Below are positions 18,232 through 27,227 of a stretch of 64,000 nt of DNA, piece after piece. The notes beneath the pieces are model-generated. The model did no database searches. It had not been told where the DNA came from and saw only the letters and a list, made by a program, of their open reading frames with translations. The DNA is from Bacillota bacterium (GTDB taxonomy: Bacteria; Bacillota; UBA4882; UBA8346). The stretch spans positions 12,916-76,915 of the forward strand of contig JAEXDA010000058.1 of assembly GCA_023401925.1 (NCBI GenBank), given 5' to 3'. Made by a program: the position numbers and the translations under genes. The first letter of the stretch is position 1. Each line of letters begins with the position of its first letter.

Positions 18232-18680
18232 TCAATCACGGCTTTCCCGTGATGGTTGCATCGATCCAAAAATCAAATTTCTTTCTGAAACATCAAATCT
18301 GGAAATTACCTCCATCCATTCTTCGGCCATTCTTTGCATTTGGGCAGCCAAATCACTGACTTGATCCGCCATCGCCGTCTGCTCCTGGGATGAAGCGGAA
18401 ACTTCCTCGGCAGCGGCGGCTGTCTCTTCCGATATAGCGCTGATTGTGACAATTTCGTCCAGGATTTGGGCGGATCGGGAGATATTCTCCAATGAATATT
18501 GACTCATCTTCCGGGTCATTGCCGTTCTGGATCTATAGTAGGAAATCATGCCGGTTAGCGCCAGCAGTACCAGCGAGACTAAAAGAAAGAAAACAATAAT
18601 TTATTGCGAATGGTAAATTTCTTGGTGAAATCAAACTTTTGCCACTGGATGCTCCCGAAAATCCTGCTGAAAATTCCCAT
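18232..18680 (-). pseudogene. Methyl-accepting chemotaxis protein remnant
   Basis: The piece begins at an ATG at 18680 (MGIFSRIFGS), continues through a basic stretch into a transmembrane helix, and shifts frame near 18580 where LLFSFF in one frame continues as LLVSLVLLALTG in the next. The downstream frame ends with ISEETAAAAEEVSASSQEQ, the adaptation-helix end of a chemoreceptor signalling domain. The periplasmic sensor, second membrane helix, HAMP and most of the signalling hairpin are missing. It is therefore an internally deleted and frameshifted receptor, beside a sugar transporter that the intact receptor may have served. Confidence 0.85.
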
Positions 18681-18786
18681 TCCATGCCCACTCCTTTAAT
18701 ATACGAATAAATCCCGTTAGCCTATGGACTCAACGGGACTTCATGAATTTCTTGACGACTTGGAAAAGATTAGCGTTATTAAAAGC

Positions 18787-19764
18787 TTAATCCTGTTTCT
18801 GTTTCATTTGATCAAACAACACGGCCAGCAATAATATAATCCCCCGTACTACATATTGATAGAAAGTGGGGATATTCAAAAGATTCATGGCGTTTTGGAC
18901 GGTTCCCATGATGATTACGCCGACGATCACCCCCAAAATAGTCCCGACACCGCCAGAAAGAGAGACGCCTCCCAAAACACAGGCCGAGATAACATCCAGG
19001 GAGAAACCGACGGATGAATTCGGTTGTCCGCTAGTCATCCGCGATGCCAGGACGACCCCGGCAAGTCCGGCGACGAAACCCTGGACGGTGAAAATAATGA
19101 TTTTAATCAGGTCAACATTGATTCCTGCCAGTCTTACCGCCTCTTTATTTCCGCCGATAGCCATGGTGTTCCGGCCGTAGGTGGTCCGGTTCAATAAAAG
19201 CCCAAAGGCGACAAAACAAAAAATCATAACCCAGACCGGAACGGGGATAGCCAGAAAATGATTATTCCCCAGCTTATAAAAATCGGGTGTTAAAATACCC
19301 ACGGCCACGCCGCCCGATATGATAAAACCAAGTCCCCTGACCACTTGGCTAATGGCTAAGGTGGTAATTAAAGCGTTGATTTTGAGTTTAGCGATGATTA
19401 AACCGTTCACCAAACCGACCAGGCCGCCGGCGACAATCCCGGACAATATGCCAAGCCAAATATTTCCAGTACTTCGAATCGCTATCGCTGCAATGACACC
19501 GGAGGTAGCCACGATATTTTCTACGGAAAGATCAAAATCCCCCGAAGCCAAACAGAACAACATGGTACAAGCGACAATACCCACCGTCGATATGGCAAGC
19601 GATAGGCCCACCATGTTCTCCCAACTGAAAAAATAGGGAACGGTCAGTGATAAAATCACGAACATAATCAAATAAATAATCAGAATGCTGGCACTATCCC
19701 AGATCCGTCTGTATAACGGCTTGATGTTGGTTTTGGTGCCGGAGGCAAGAGTATCGGTACTCAT
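18787..19764 (-). CDS. araH: L-arabinose-type ABC transporter permease
   Basis: Inner-membrane permease of 325 residues with eight to ten hydrophobic segments. TMLFCLASGDFDLSVENIVA, NGLIIAKLKINALITTLA, YGRNTMAIGGN and SRMTSGQPNSS follow the AraH sequence of E. coli closely as I recall it. It works with the ATPase immediately upstream. The ATG at 19764 follows AAGGAG at eight bases, and its start overlaps the end of the ATPase gene. It belongs to the carbohydrate-uptake 2 class that imports monosaccharides. Confidence 0.9.
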   Translation of the reverse strand: MSTDTLASGTKTNIKPLYRRIWDSASILIIYLIMFVILSLTVPYFFSWENMVGLSLAISTVGIVACTMLFCLASGDFDLSVENIVATSGVIAAIAIRSTGNIWLGILSGIVAGGLVGLVNGLIIAKLKINALITTLAISQVVRGLGFIISGGVAVGILTPDFYKLGNNHFLAIPVPVWVMIFCFVAFGLLLNRTTYGRNTMAIGGNKEAVRLAGINVDLIKIIIFTVQGFVAGLAGVVLASRMTSGQPNSSVGFSLDVISACVLGGVSLSGGVGTILGVIVGVIIMGTVQNAMNLLNIPTFYQYVVRGIILLLAVLFDQMKQKQD

Positions 19765-19769
19765 CTGCT

Positions 19770-21293
19770 TCACTCCTTTTTTAAACTATCGACGACTTTA
19801 TTTTCAACGACCGGCAAAGCCAATCGTAACACTTTCTCCTCGGTTGCTTCATCATGGGATAAAGAGTTCTGAAGCTTTCCCTGCCGCATGACGATAATCC
19901 GATCAGAAATACCTAAAATCTCCGGGAGCTCACTGGAGACAACGAGCACGCCAATGCCCTCCGCCGCCAATTTGGATATAATCCCGTAAATTTCGGATTT
20001 GGCCCCTACGTCAATTCCACGGGTGGGTTCATCAAACAAAATGACTTTCACTTTCTCCGACAACCAGCGGGCCAAGACCACCTTCTGCTGGTTCCCTCCG
20101 GATAAATCCCGGACCACCCGGTTCATGGACGGAGTTTTAATGTTGAGTTGTCCGATAAAACGGTGGGCGTTTTCAATATCTTTCCGCTCGGGAATAATGC
20201 CGAATTTGGCAATCAATCGCCGGATGCTGATGTTAATGTTCTCCCTTACCGAACGGATCGGAATAATGCCTTCTTTTTTGCGATCTTCGGGGCAAAAAAC
20301 AATGCCGTGACGAATTGCCTGGCTTGGCTTACTGATTTTTACCTCTTGTCCGAAAACTTTGATCTTTCCCGCTTTCCCCTTGGTAGCGCCGTAAATCAAT
20401 TTCAGCAATTCGGAACGGCCTGCCCCGACCAAACCAAAGATACCTACGACCTCTCCCTGGTCTACCGTTAAATTTGCCGGCTCGGCCAGTCCATATCCTG
20501 TTAAGCCTTCAATTTCCAAGGCCGGTCCGTGATGGGGGTGCCGGACATAATTATAGACATCATGAATGGAACGGCCAACCATTTTCGTGACCAGGTGGTC
20601 CTGGGTTAATATGGACATATCGGTGAATGTTTCAATATGTTTGCCATCCCTGAAAACTGTTACGGCATCACAAATCGTAAAAATTTCCGCCAGCCGGTGG
20701 GAAACATATAAGACCACTTTACCCTGGCGTTTTAGTTCCCCGATGATCGAAAATAATTTTTGCACTTCCCGGTCGGAAAGACTACTGGTCGGTTCGTCAA
20801 AAGCGATGACTTTCGCGTTGCGGGCCAGCGCTTTGGCGATCTCAATCATTTGCCGTTCCGCAATGGAAAGGCTTCCGATTTTGCAACCGGGATCAATATC
20901 TTCCTCTAAATTTTTAAGTTGTTGCAAGGTGACTTCCCGTAAGGCCTTCTTGTTAAGCCATCCCATTTTAGCAGGCATATGACCTAAAAATAAATTTTCG
21001 GCTACCGTCATTTCGGGTACCAGGTTGAGTTCCTGATAGATAATGGCGACTCCTGAGTTCAAGGCGTCGCTGGTATTTAAAAAATTCTTGGCCTCTCCAC
21101 CCAGGTAAATTTGACCCCCGTCGGGCCGGTATAGACCGCTCAGTATCTTTAAGAGAGTGGATTTCCCGGCGCCGTTTTCGCCGACTAAGGCGTGAACGCT
21201 TCCTTCGGCCGCCTCAAACGATATCCCGTCCAATGCTTTTACCCCTGGGAACTGCTTGCTAATGTTTTCAAACTTCAGAAAACCGGTTTCCAT
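19770..21293 (-). CDS. araG: L-arabinose-type ABC transporter ATP-binding protein
   Basis: Duplicated ATPase of about 507 residues energising sugar import. The first domain has Walker A GENGAGKSTLLK near 38, a signature region LSIAERQMIEIAKAL and Walker B VIAFDEPTSSLSD. The second has a degenerate Walker A, GLVGAGRSELLK, and the signature LSGGNQQKVVLARWLSE, followed by LFDEPTRGIDVGAK. This asymmetric pair is typical of AraG/RbsA/MglA. The ATG at 21293 has AAGAGG eight bases upstream. The permease follows with a short overlap; the binding protein precedes it after a hairpin-bearing gap. Confidence 0.9.
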   Translation of the reverse strand: METGFLKFENISKQFPGVKALDGISFEAAEGSVHALVGENGAGKSTLLKILSGLYRPDGGQIYLGGEAKNFLNTSDALNSGVAIIYQELNLVPEMTVAENLFLGHMPAKMGWLNKKALREVTLQQLKNLEEDIDPGCKIGSLSIAERQMIEIAKALARNAKVIAFDEPTSSLSDREVQKLFSIIGELKRQGKVVLYVSHRLAEIFTICDAVTVFRDGKHIETFTDMSILTQDHLVTKMVGRSIHDVYNYVRHPHHGPALEIEGLTGYGLAEPANLTVDQGEVVGIFGLVGAGRSELLKLIYGATKGKAGKIKVFGQEVKISKPSQAIRHGIVFCPEDRKKEGIIPIRSVRENINISIRRLIAKFGIIPERKDIENAHRFIGQLNIKTPSMNRVVRDLSGGNQQKVVLARWLSEKVKVILFDEPTRGIDVGAKSEIYGIISKLAAEGIGVLVVSSELPEILGISDRIIVMRQGKLQNSLSHDEATEEKVLRLALPVVENKVVDSLKKE

Positions 21294-21356
21294 CCCGTTC
21301 ACCTCTTATTATAATCCGGGAGCTGCCCAAAGATTGTATCAAAATGCTGTTACAAA

Positions 21357-21371
21357 GCCGGTTAAACCGGC
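21357..21371 (-). promoter_or_regulatory. Intercistronic stem-loop between araF and araG
   Basis: A perfect inverted repeat, GCCGGTT-A-AACCGGC, lies in the gap between the binding-protein gene and the ATPase gene, followed by a second small hairpin (ACTGC/GCAGT, about 21389-21406). There is no T-run. Such loops often protect the highly expressed binding-protein message and lower expression downstream; that role is inference. Confidence 0.5.
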
Positions 21372-21431
21372 CCTACCTTCGGTTTGACACTGCTCCTCGG
21401 GCAGTATCCGGATTCATTTACTCATTTCCAA

Positions 21432-22433
21432 TCAATTCGTAATCGAGTCGGCAAGTCCGAGATCGGTCATGACTTTCTTATATGTCTCGCGGGTTACGAT
21501 ATAACCGGCGGTTAAAGTCACCACTGGCGGCTTCTTACCGCTTTTAATCCATTCATATAACAATTTCGCGGTCTCATAACCATGACGGTATGGGCTAATC
21601 GCGCTGGTGGCAAAGAAACCGTTCATACCGGGTTTTTTAAATTCGCTAATTCCGATGCTGGCGCCCAGGCCGATGCCGATAATGGTCGTACCGTTGAAAT
21701 TGCGGCCTTCCATCGCCCGAATTGCCCCGATAACGCATTCTTCATTCCCACCAAAGACCAGCCAGCGTTTTACTTCCGGATGTTGGGTTAAGGCAACGTT
21801 ACCGCCTTCCATCGCCCCCGGAACATCCAGGGTTTTATTTACGGCGTCATAGATTTTGCTTGCGGGGAAACCAGCCTTCACCAAAGCATCTTTGCTGCCG
21901 TCGGTACGTTGTTTAATCGTCTCAAGCTCATCGTGAGTTACTGCCATGGCAGCGGTTTCAGCAATATTCCAACCGCGTTTTTTCATTTCGGCATACAGGG
22001 CTTGTCCAATATCAAAACCGATTTTGGTCGAAGAAATACCCATATAAGGCACATCGGCCATGGGTTTGCCATCGGCGCCCACAAATCGATCGTCAACCGT
22101 AAACACTTTCAATTTTTTGGCGTTGGCCTTGGCCATGATTGCGGGTCCCAAACGGACATCCGGCGCACAAATTACAAAGCCTTGAGCTTTTTGGGCCGCT
22201 AAATTATCAATGGCAGCCATTACTTTTTCGCCATCGGGAACCCCGATTTTGATCAGTTCAAAGTTTTTTTCATCGGCAAACTTTTGGGCAAATTTCCATT
22301 CATTTTGAAACCATAATTCTTCGGCTTGTTTTACTAAAAAGCCGATTTTGATTTTGGCAGGAGCCGCAAAAACCGCCATCGATGAAAAGCTCAGCACGGC
22401 AACCAAAAGCATTAGCAAAGGGGTTTTTTTCAT
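21432..22433 (-). CDS. araF: L-arabinose-type ABC transporter substrate-binding protein
   Basis: Exported sugar-binding protein of 333 residues. Residues 1-23 form a signal peptide with an A-x-A-like cleavage site (AVFA-AP); no lipobox cysteine is present. The mature part matches AraF in IGFLVKQAEELWFQNEWKFA, GVPDGEKVMAAIDNLAA, GFVICAPD, TVDDRF and MKKRGWNI. It should capture L-arabinose or a similar aldose and deliver it to the permease. The ATG has GGAGG seven bases upstream. No araA, araB or araD genes occur in the window, so the true ligand needs testing. Confidence 0.88.
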   Translation of the reverse strand: MKKTPLLMLLVAVLSFSSMAVFAAPAKIKIGFLVKQAEELWFQNEWKFAQKFADEKNFELIKIGVPDGEKVMAAIDNLAAQKAQGFVICAPDVRLGPAIMAKANAKKLKVFTVDDRFVGADGKPMADVPYMGISSTKIGFDIGQALYAEMKKRGWNIAETAAMAVTHDELETIKQRTDGSKDALVKAGFPASKIYDAVNKTLDVPGAMEGGNVALTQHPEVKRWLVFGGNEECVIGAIRAMEGRNFNGTTIIGIGLGASIGISEFKKPGMNGFFATSAISPYRHGYETAKLLYEWIKSGKKPPVVTLTAGYIVTRETYKKVMTDLGLADSITN

Positions 22434-22591
22434 TACAATTCCTCCATTTTATTGGTCTTTTCAAAGCATTTCCATCATAGTTTCTTCCGTCTATTCCGGC
22501 AATCCCTCCTTTCATGTTTCAAAACAAGGGCTGAAACTTTCCTTCAAATTTACTCCATATAGCAGGAAACAAACGCTTTTTCATTAAAATT

Positions 22592-25500
22592 TCACATTTC
22601 ATCCACCATTTTCAAATGGCTCAAAGCGCCCAAATGATTAGGATCCATTTCCAGCGCCCGCTTGAATTCACACCGGGATTGTTCCTTCATTTCCAGACCC
22701 AAATAACCCAGACCCAATAGATAGCGGCAGTGAATCTCATTCTTTCGGGTCAAGTCTTCATCAAAAATCAGAAAATCAGGTAATGAAACAGCGAAATAAT
22801 CGATACTTACTTTATCAAACATATGCTGTTCGCCATAATCCACCAGTTTATGAAAACGGCTCCGGGCCTGATCGGGCTGAGCTAATTTCAGCAAAGCCAA
22901 GCCTTGATAAAATATCATATCGGCCGGCTGATCATTGTAAAACATTGCACTGGAAGGTTCGCTCAGGCCAACGGATGCCTTTTGAAACGACTCTCCGGCT
23001 TTTTCAGCCATCCCCAAACCTTCATAGGCGCAGCCGAGAAAATAATGAATGTGGTTTTCCTGGGCGCCGTAAAGTTTTCCTTCCCCTAAATTCTCCGGGT
23101 ATTGGTCGGTTTCTAATAACTCGGCGAGGGCTTTTTGAAATTCCCGCTTTTGAATGGACAGCTTGGCCAGTTCCACCCGGGAATAAACAAATTGGCTGGA
23201 AACCTTGCCTTCACCGCCCTCCCAAGGGTGGAATTTCCGGCCAGCTATAAGTTCTTTGGCCTTTTGATATTCGCCCATTTGGTTATGGAGAATGACATAC
23301 TCGATATACAAATCATCGCGGGATTCCACCAAGTCTAAATGTTTCCGGAAACCATTCATCCGTAATTGCCACTCGACTCCGGTTTTCTTATAAAGTTGAT
23401 CCAGTTCCAGGAAAACCCTGGCATCGGCGGGGTTGAGCGAAAATGCTTTTTCCAATGCCGCTCTTGACTTTTCCGGGTCGTGTTTTTGATTATAATATCC
23501 CAGCGCCAAATTACGGTGAACCGTGGCCAACGAATCATCAATTTCCCGCGACTGTTCCCAACACTGGATGGCCAAATCGGACTGCTTTTTATCGTACCAT
23601 AAATTACCCAGGTAATAGTATGCTTTCGCATCTTTGGGGTTTAGTTCCAGCGCTTGCCGCAGGACTACAATATCCTCCAGCCGGTTTGGAAAACAATAAT
23701 CGGAATTCCCCTCCCCGGCCTGCTCAAAATAGGCCGAAGCTTGCCGCAAATCACCGTTTTGGTGCCGGTAGTATCCTAAATAATAATAAACAAGCGGGGA
23801 AACGTTTGGCAATTGCTTTTCACCGGCAATTTCATCTTCCAGCACCTTGCAGGCTTCGGTAAAAAGTCCGGCGCTGCCATAATCCCTGGCCAGTTCCAAA
23901 TAGTTATGGGGATTGGTATCCAGTAAATTCAGCAGTTCTTCCTTCATCGCCCGGGCCTTTTCGGTTTGTTGTTCCGCTTCAAAACACAGTTGAAGTTCAC
24001 GGCGGGAACCGAAATCCACCGGGTCCAACTGCAAGGTTTCAAAGGCGATTCTTTGGGCTTCCTGATACCGCCCCATTTTCCGCAAGATAGCCCCATGGAG
24101 ATGGCGGGCTTTATAATGATGATAATTCCGGACTAAAGATTTCCTGATCAATTCTTCGGCTGTAAGATAATCTCCCCTCCAGCAGGCAATCTGGGCCAGG
24201 GAAAAGTAACCGCTATCCTGCCAGGCCGCGCTCCAGAGCGATTTATAAAAGGCATCATAAGCCAGATCCAAGCGACCTTGAAACTTGAGAGACAGCCCTA
24301 AGTTATAATAAGGTTCCCCATCGCAAGGATTGGGATTGAACCGGGTCAGACTGGCAACGGCCCTCCGGAAATAAGCTTCACTTTCTTTAAATAATCCGCG
24401 GCGCAACAACAAACAGCCGTAACCGTTATTATGACGGATATCGTCGGGGTCCCGCCTCAATCCTTCCAGGTAATAGGGATCGGGATCATACGTGGCATGG
24501 CGGTATTGTTCCAGATGAACAGCACGCAAATATAAAGCTTCGTTGGTTTGAACCTCCGAAGGCGGCAGGGCCGGTTTTGCAGGATCGGGAACCCGTTCGA
24601 TCTTTGACTCCTCCGGTTGATAAGAAATCATCAGCTTTCCGCCGGGTCCGAATACGCTCACCATCAAATGGTGCGTTTTTTCCGCCGGATCCAGGACAAC
24701 TTCCCCACTCCAGGAGCTTTCGGGCGAAAGGTCAACCGTAGTCCGAAAATAGGTTTTTTCCTTGCCCTTAAGTTCCACCACGGCTCCTTCAACAACCGCG
24801 GTAGCATATATCGCCACTTCCGCCTTGCCGTTATCGATCTCCAGATTCACGGCCGCATCAATCGAGGCATTTTTGACCACGCCGATATTTTTATAGGGCA
24901 TGAAGTACTGGGTGAATGATTTTTCCTCATTCGGCAACAGCCAGGTGAAATCGGGTTGATTATCGGTGTAGACACCGGTCATCAATTCGATATAGGGGCC
25001 GTCTTCATCGGTAAGGTTACGGTCCCAGGCCTTGCCGAAGTCGCCGCAGCCCCAAGTCCATTGTTTTTTCCCCGGTGAAATATGGTGATCGGCAATGTGT
25101 AAAATTCCGGCCTTTTTCCCGTGATCATATCCGCCGACGAAATTGTAATCGGAATGATACGCCATATAGGAAGTGGGAACCGGAATGTTTTTATAACGGG
25201 AAATGTCCACTCCGGAGGAATAATCCATCTTGTAATACGTCCCGGTGGCAATCGGAAACCTTGATACATCCCGTTTACCGTGGTCAAACACAGCATGAAC
25301 ATCCGGCGGGAAAACCGATTGAGTTTGCTCGTTCACCGGGACCGCCGGATTGGCCCACCAGAGAAACGTTTGGGCCTGGGGAGTCCGGTTGTAAAGTTGC
25401 GACTTAATCTCTAAATAGGCTTTATCCGGGTAAAGTGTAAACCCGGTGGTCACTTGGGTGCCATACATACGGTCGATTTCACTGACCCAAACCGTTTTGC

Positions 25501-25936
25501 TGCCGTCTTCATTTTCTTTCAGCAAATATTCAACCGGGCCGAAAGTATTGGGGCGATGGTGCTGAGGCCAGTTGAATTCGATTCCCCCGGAAATCCAGGG
25601 GCCGGCCAGTCCCACCAGGGCCGGCTTAATGACATGGTTATAATAAACAAAATCATAATGATTGGTCTTGTCGAGGGCCCGTTGAATTCTACCCCCAAGT
25701 TCAGGCAGAATCATAATCAATAAATAAGGGTTTTCCAGGAAAACCACCCGGTATTTTTGATTCACTTTCCGATCCTCAATTTTATCGATGACCGGATAGG
25801 GGTAAACCTTTCCGGAGCTTCCTTGGTAAACCCGTTTCTCTAAAAACATGGGATTCTTATCGGGCTTCCCTACAGGGTAAGTGGGGAACTCCAAAACTTC
25901 TTCCCAAATCTTGGCTTCCAAATTTACAGGGTGCAT
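22592..25936 (-). CDS. Large DUF5107 protein with C-terminal TPR repeats
   Basis: Cytoplasmic protein of about 1114 residues without signal peptide. The N-terminal 470 residues look like a DUF5107 region with a galactose-mutarotase-like fold: ELGGRIQRALDKTNHYDFVYYN near 95, GLAGPWISGGIEFNWPQHHRP near 125, LWWANPAVPVNE near 205 and WTWGCGDFGKAWDRNL near 295. From about 490 to the end there are roughly fifteen TPR-like helical pairs, such as YYYLGNLWYDKKQSDLAIQCWEQS. The start at 25936 has GAGGAGG seven bases upstream. It follows an AraC-type regulator in divergent orientation and precedes araFGH, so a glycan or pentose-related role is likely. The catalytic activity is unknown to me. Confidence 0.82.
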   Translation of the reverse strand: MHPVNLEAKIWEEVLEFPTYPVGKPDKNPMFLEKRVYQGSSGKVYPYPVIDKIEDRKVNQKYRVVFLENPYLLIMILPELGGRIQRALDKTNHYDFVYYNHVIKPALVGLAGPWISGGIEFNWPQHHRPNTFGPVEYLLKENEDGSKTVWVSEIDRMYGTQVTTGFTLYPDKAYLEIKSQLYNRTPQAQTFLWWANPAVPVNEQTQSVFPPDVHAVFDHGKRDVSRFPIATGTYYKMDYSSGVDISRYKNIPVPTSYMAYHSDYNFVGGYDHGKKAGILHIADHHISPGKKQWTWGCGDFGKAWDRNLTDEDGPYIELMTGVYTDNQPDFTWLLPNEEKSFTQYFMPYKNIGVVKNASIDAAVNLEIDNGKAEVAIYATAVVEGAVVELKGKEKTYFRTTVDLSPESSWSGEVVLDPAEKTHHLMVSVFGPGGKLMISYQPEESKIERVPDPAKPALPPSEVQTNEALYLRAVHLEQYRHATYDPDPYYLEGLRRDPDDIRHNNGYGCLLLRRGLFKESEAYFRRAVASLTRFNPNPCDGEPYYNLGLSLKFQGRLDLAYDAFYKSLWSAAWQDSGYFSLAQIACWRGDYLTAEELIRKSLVRNYHHYKARHLHGAILRKMGRYQEAQRIAFETLQLDPVDFGSRRELQLCFEAEQQTEKARAMKEELLNLLDTNPHNYLELARDYGSAGLFTEACKVLEDEIAGEKQLPNVSPLVYYYLGYYRHQNGDLRQASAYFEQAGEGNSDYCFPNRLEDIVVLRQALELNPKDAKAYYYLGNLWYDKKQSDLAIQCWEQSREIDDSLATVHRNLALGYYNQKHDPEKSRAALEKAFSLNPADARVFLELDQLYKKTGVEWQLRMNGFRKHLDLVESRDDLYIEYVILHNQMGEYQKAKELIAGRKFHPWEGGEGKVSSQFVYSRVELAKLSIQKREFQKALAELLETDQYPENLGEGKLYGAQENHIHYFLGCAYEGLGMAEKAGESFQKASVGLSEPSSAMFYNDQPADMIFYQGLALLKLAQPDQARSRFHKLVDYGEQHMFDKVSIDYFAVSLPDFLIFDEDLTRKNEIHCRYLLGLGYLGLEMKEQSRCEFKRALEMDPNHLGALSHLKMVDEM

Positions 25937-26208
25937 GTACAATCCTCCTCGGATAGAAAATTCCTTAAACTCCAACGGGACAATAGGTTCCGGCCAATTT
26001 TTCCGCGCACTGCGGAGAAATTTTCACTTACCTTGCCGGACCACGAGGTATTTAAGGAATCATTAAAATATAACACGTCCAAGAAGTCGCCAACCGGTTG
26101 ACGCGCCCGTTACGGACAAAGTCATATTTTCAATAGGTTAAATATATCTTAATTGTTTGGGAAACTCCATTCATTATCCGCCGAAGAACCTGGATTATCT
26201 TACGATCT
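25937..26208. promoter_or_regulatory. Divergent control region between the DUF5107 operon and the AraC-type regulator
   Basis: A gap of 272 bases separates the divergent starts. It should hold both promoters and the binding site of the AraC-family protein. I see AT-rich stretches around 26055-26075 and 26130-26160 but no convincing operator or catabolite-repression box. Confidence 0.4.
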
Positions 26209-27135
26209 GTGGTTGCTAAAAAACCATCCATACCTTACAATGAAATCATGGAAACAATCAAAAAGGATGAGGGTTTTTACGGACAAAAAATCATCGTTTT
26301 ACCAAGGAATTCCCTGAAGGAAGTTACGGAGAACCCTTTAATCAACTCCCTTTATCTATCGGACATCGGCTACTTTCCCGAGGCTCAATTTCATTACCGG
26401 GAGCGGCCGGACGGCTGCGAGCAGCATATTATGATTTATTGCGTGCAAGGGAATGGCTGGTTTACAATAAACGGCAACAAACAGCAAGTCGCCGAAAACC
26501 ACCTGCTGATTATACCCAAAGGAACGCCTCACATTTACGGTTCCAGCGACACCCGCCCTTGGACGATTTACTGGCTTCATTTTCTGGGCAGTCACTCTGA
26601 GTATTATTTCAAACATTTGTTGCCGGAATTCCATACCTTCCCGATTGCACTTGAAAAAGCCCCTAAAATCGTGGATTTGTTCCATGAAATCTATCAAGTG
26701 TTGCAGAACGGTTTCACGCTGGATAACATGATCTTCGCATCTCAAGTGCTTCCTCATTTGATGGGTTCAATCTTTTTGATGAATCATGATTATCATTTAC
26801 AATTAAAAGCCAGTAGCCAGGATATTGATGAATCCATTCAATATATGGCCAAACATTTGGGGCAAAATCTGTCCCTAAGGGAACTGGCCGGCCATGTCAA
26901 TCTTTCCGTATCCCATTACTCCTATTTGTTCAAAAATAAAACCGGCTATTCGCCGATTGATTACTTCTTACGTTTCAAAATTCAGCGGGCCTCCCAATAC
27001 CTGGATATCACCACCTTAAGCATTGAAACGATCGCCGCTACATTGGGTTTTAAAGACCCCTATTATTTTTCGCGATTGTTTCATCAAATTATGGGGCAGT
27101 CTCCTTCGGCATACCGTAAAATAAAAAAAGGATAA
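26209..27135 (+). CDS. AraC-family transcriptional regulator with cupin sensor
   Basis: DNA-binding regulator of 308 residues. The N-terminal AraC cupin region includes YCVQGNGWFTINGNKQQVAENHLLIIPKG near residues 85-110. Two helix-turn-helix units lie near 205-300: LSLRELAGHVNLSVSHYSYLFK and a second ending ATLGFKDPYYFSRLFHQIMGQSPSAYR, the classic AraC C-terminal signature. It is divergent from the DUF5107-araFGH operon and most likely activates it on sugar binding. The start is uncertain: GTG 26209 gives the full frame, ATG 26248 is possible, and neither has a clear Shine-Dalgarno. Confidence 0.88.
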   Translation: MVAKKPSIPYNEIMETIKKDEGFYGQKIIVLPRNSLKEVTENPLINSLYLSDIGYFPEAQFHYRERPDGCEQHIMIYCVQGNGWFTINGNKQQVAENHLLIIPKGTPHIYGSSDTRPWTIYWLHFLGSHSEYYFKHLLPEFHTFPIALEKAPKIVDLFHEIYQVLQNGFTLDNMIFASQVLPHLMGSIFLMNHDYHLQLKASSQDIDESIQYMAKHLGQNLSLRELAGHVNLSVSHYSYLFKNKTGYSPIDYFLRFKIQRASQYLDITTLSIETIAATLGFKDPYYFSRLFHQIMGQSPSAYRKIKKG

Positions 27136-27190
27136 CCTCCCGCCTCCAATATCAAGCCCGATTACCCCTCCAACTAAAGTCTTTGATAAA

Positions 27191-27218
27191 TAAAAAAACC
27201 AACCGTTGAAAGTTGGTT
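27191..27218 (-). terminator. Rho-independent terminator of the Gfo/Idh/MocA gene
   Basis: Read on the minus strand, AACCAAC pairs with GTTGGTT over an eight-base loop and is followed by seven or eight T. It lies ten bases after the dehydrogenase stop codon. The opposite strand also forms the stem and could weakly serve the convergent AraC gene. Confidence 0.8.
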
Positions 27219-27227
27219 GTAAAGTCC

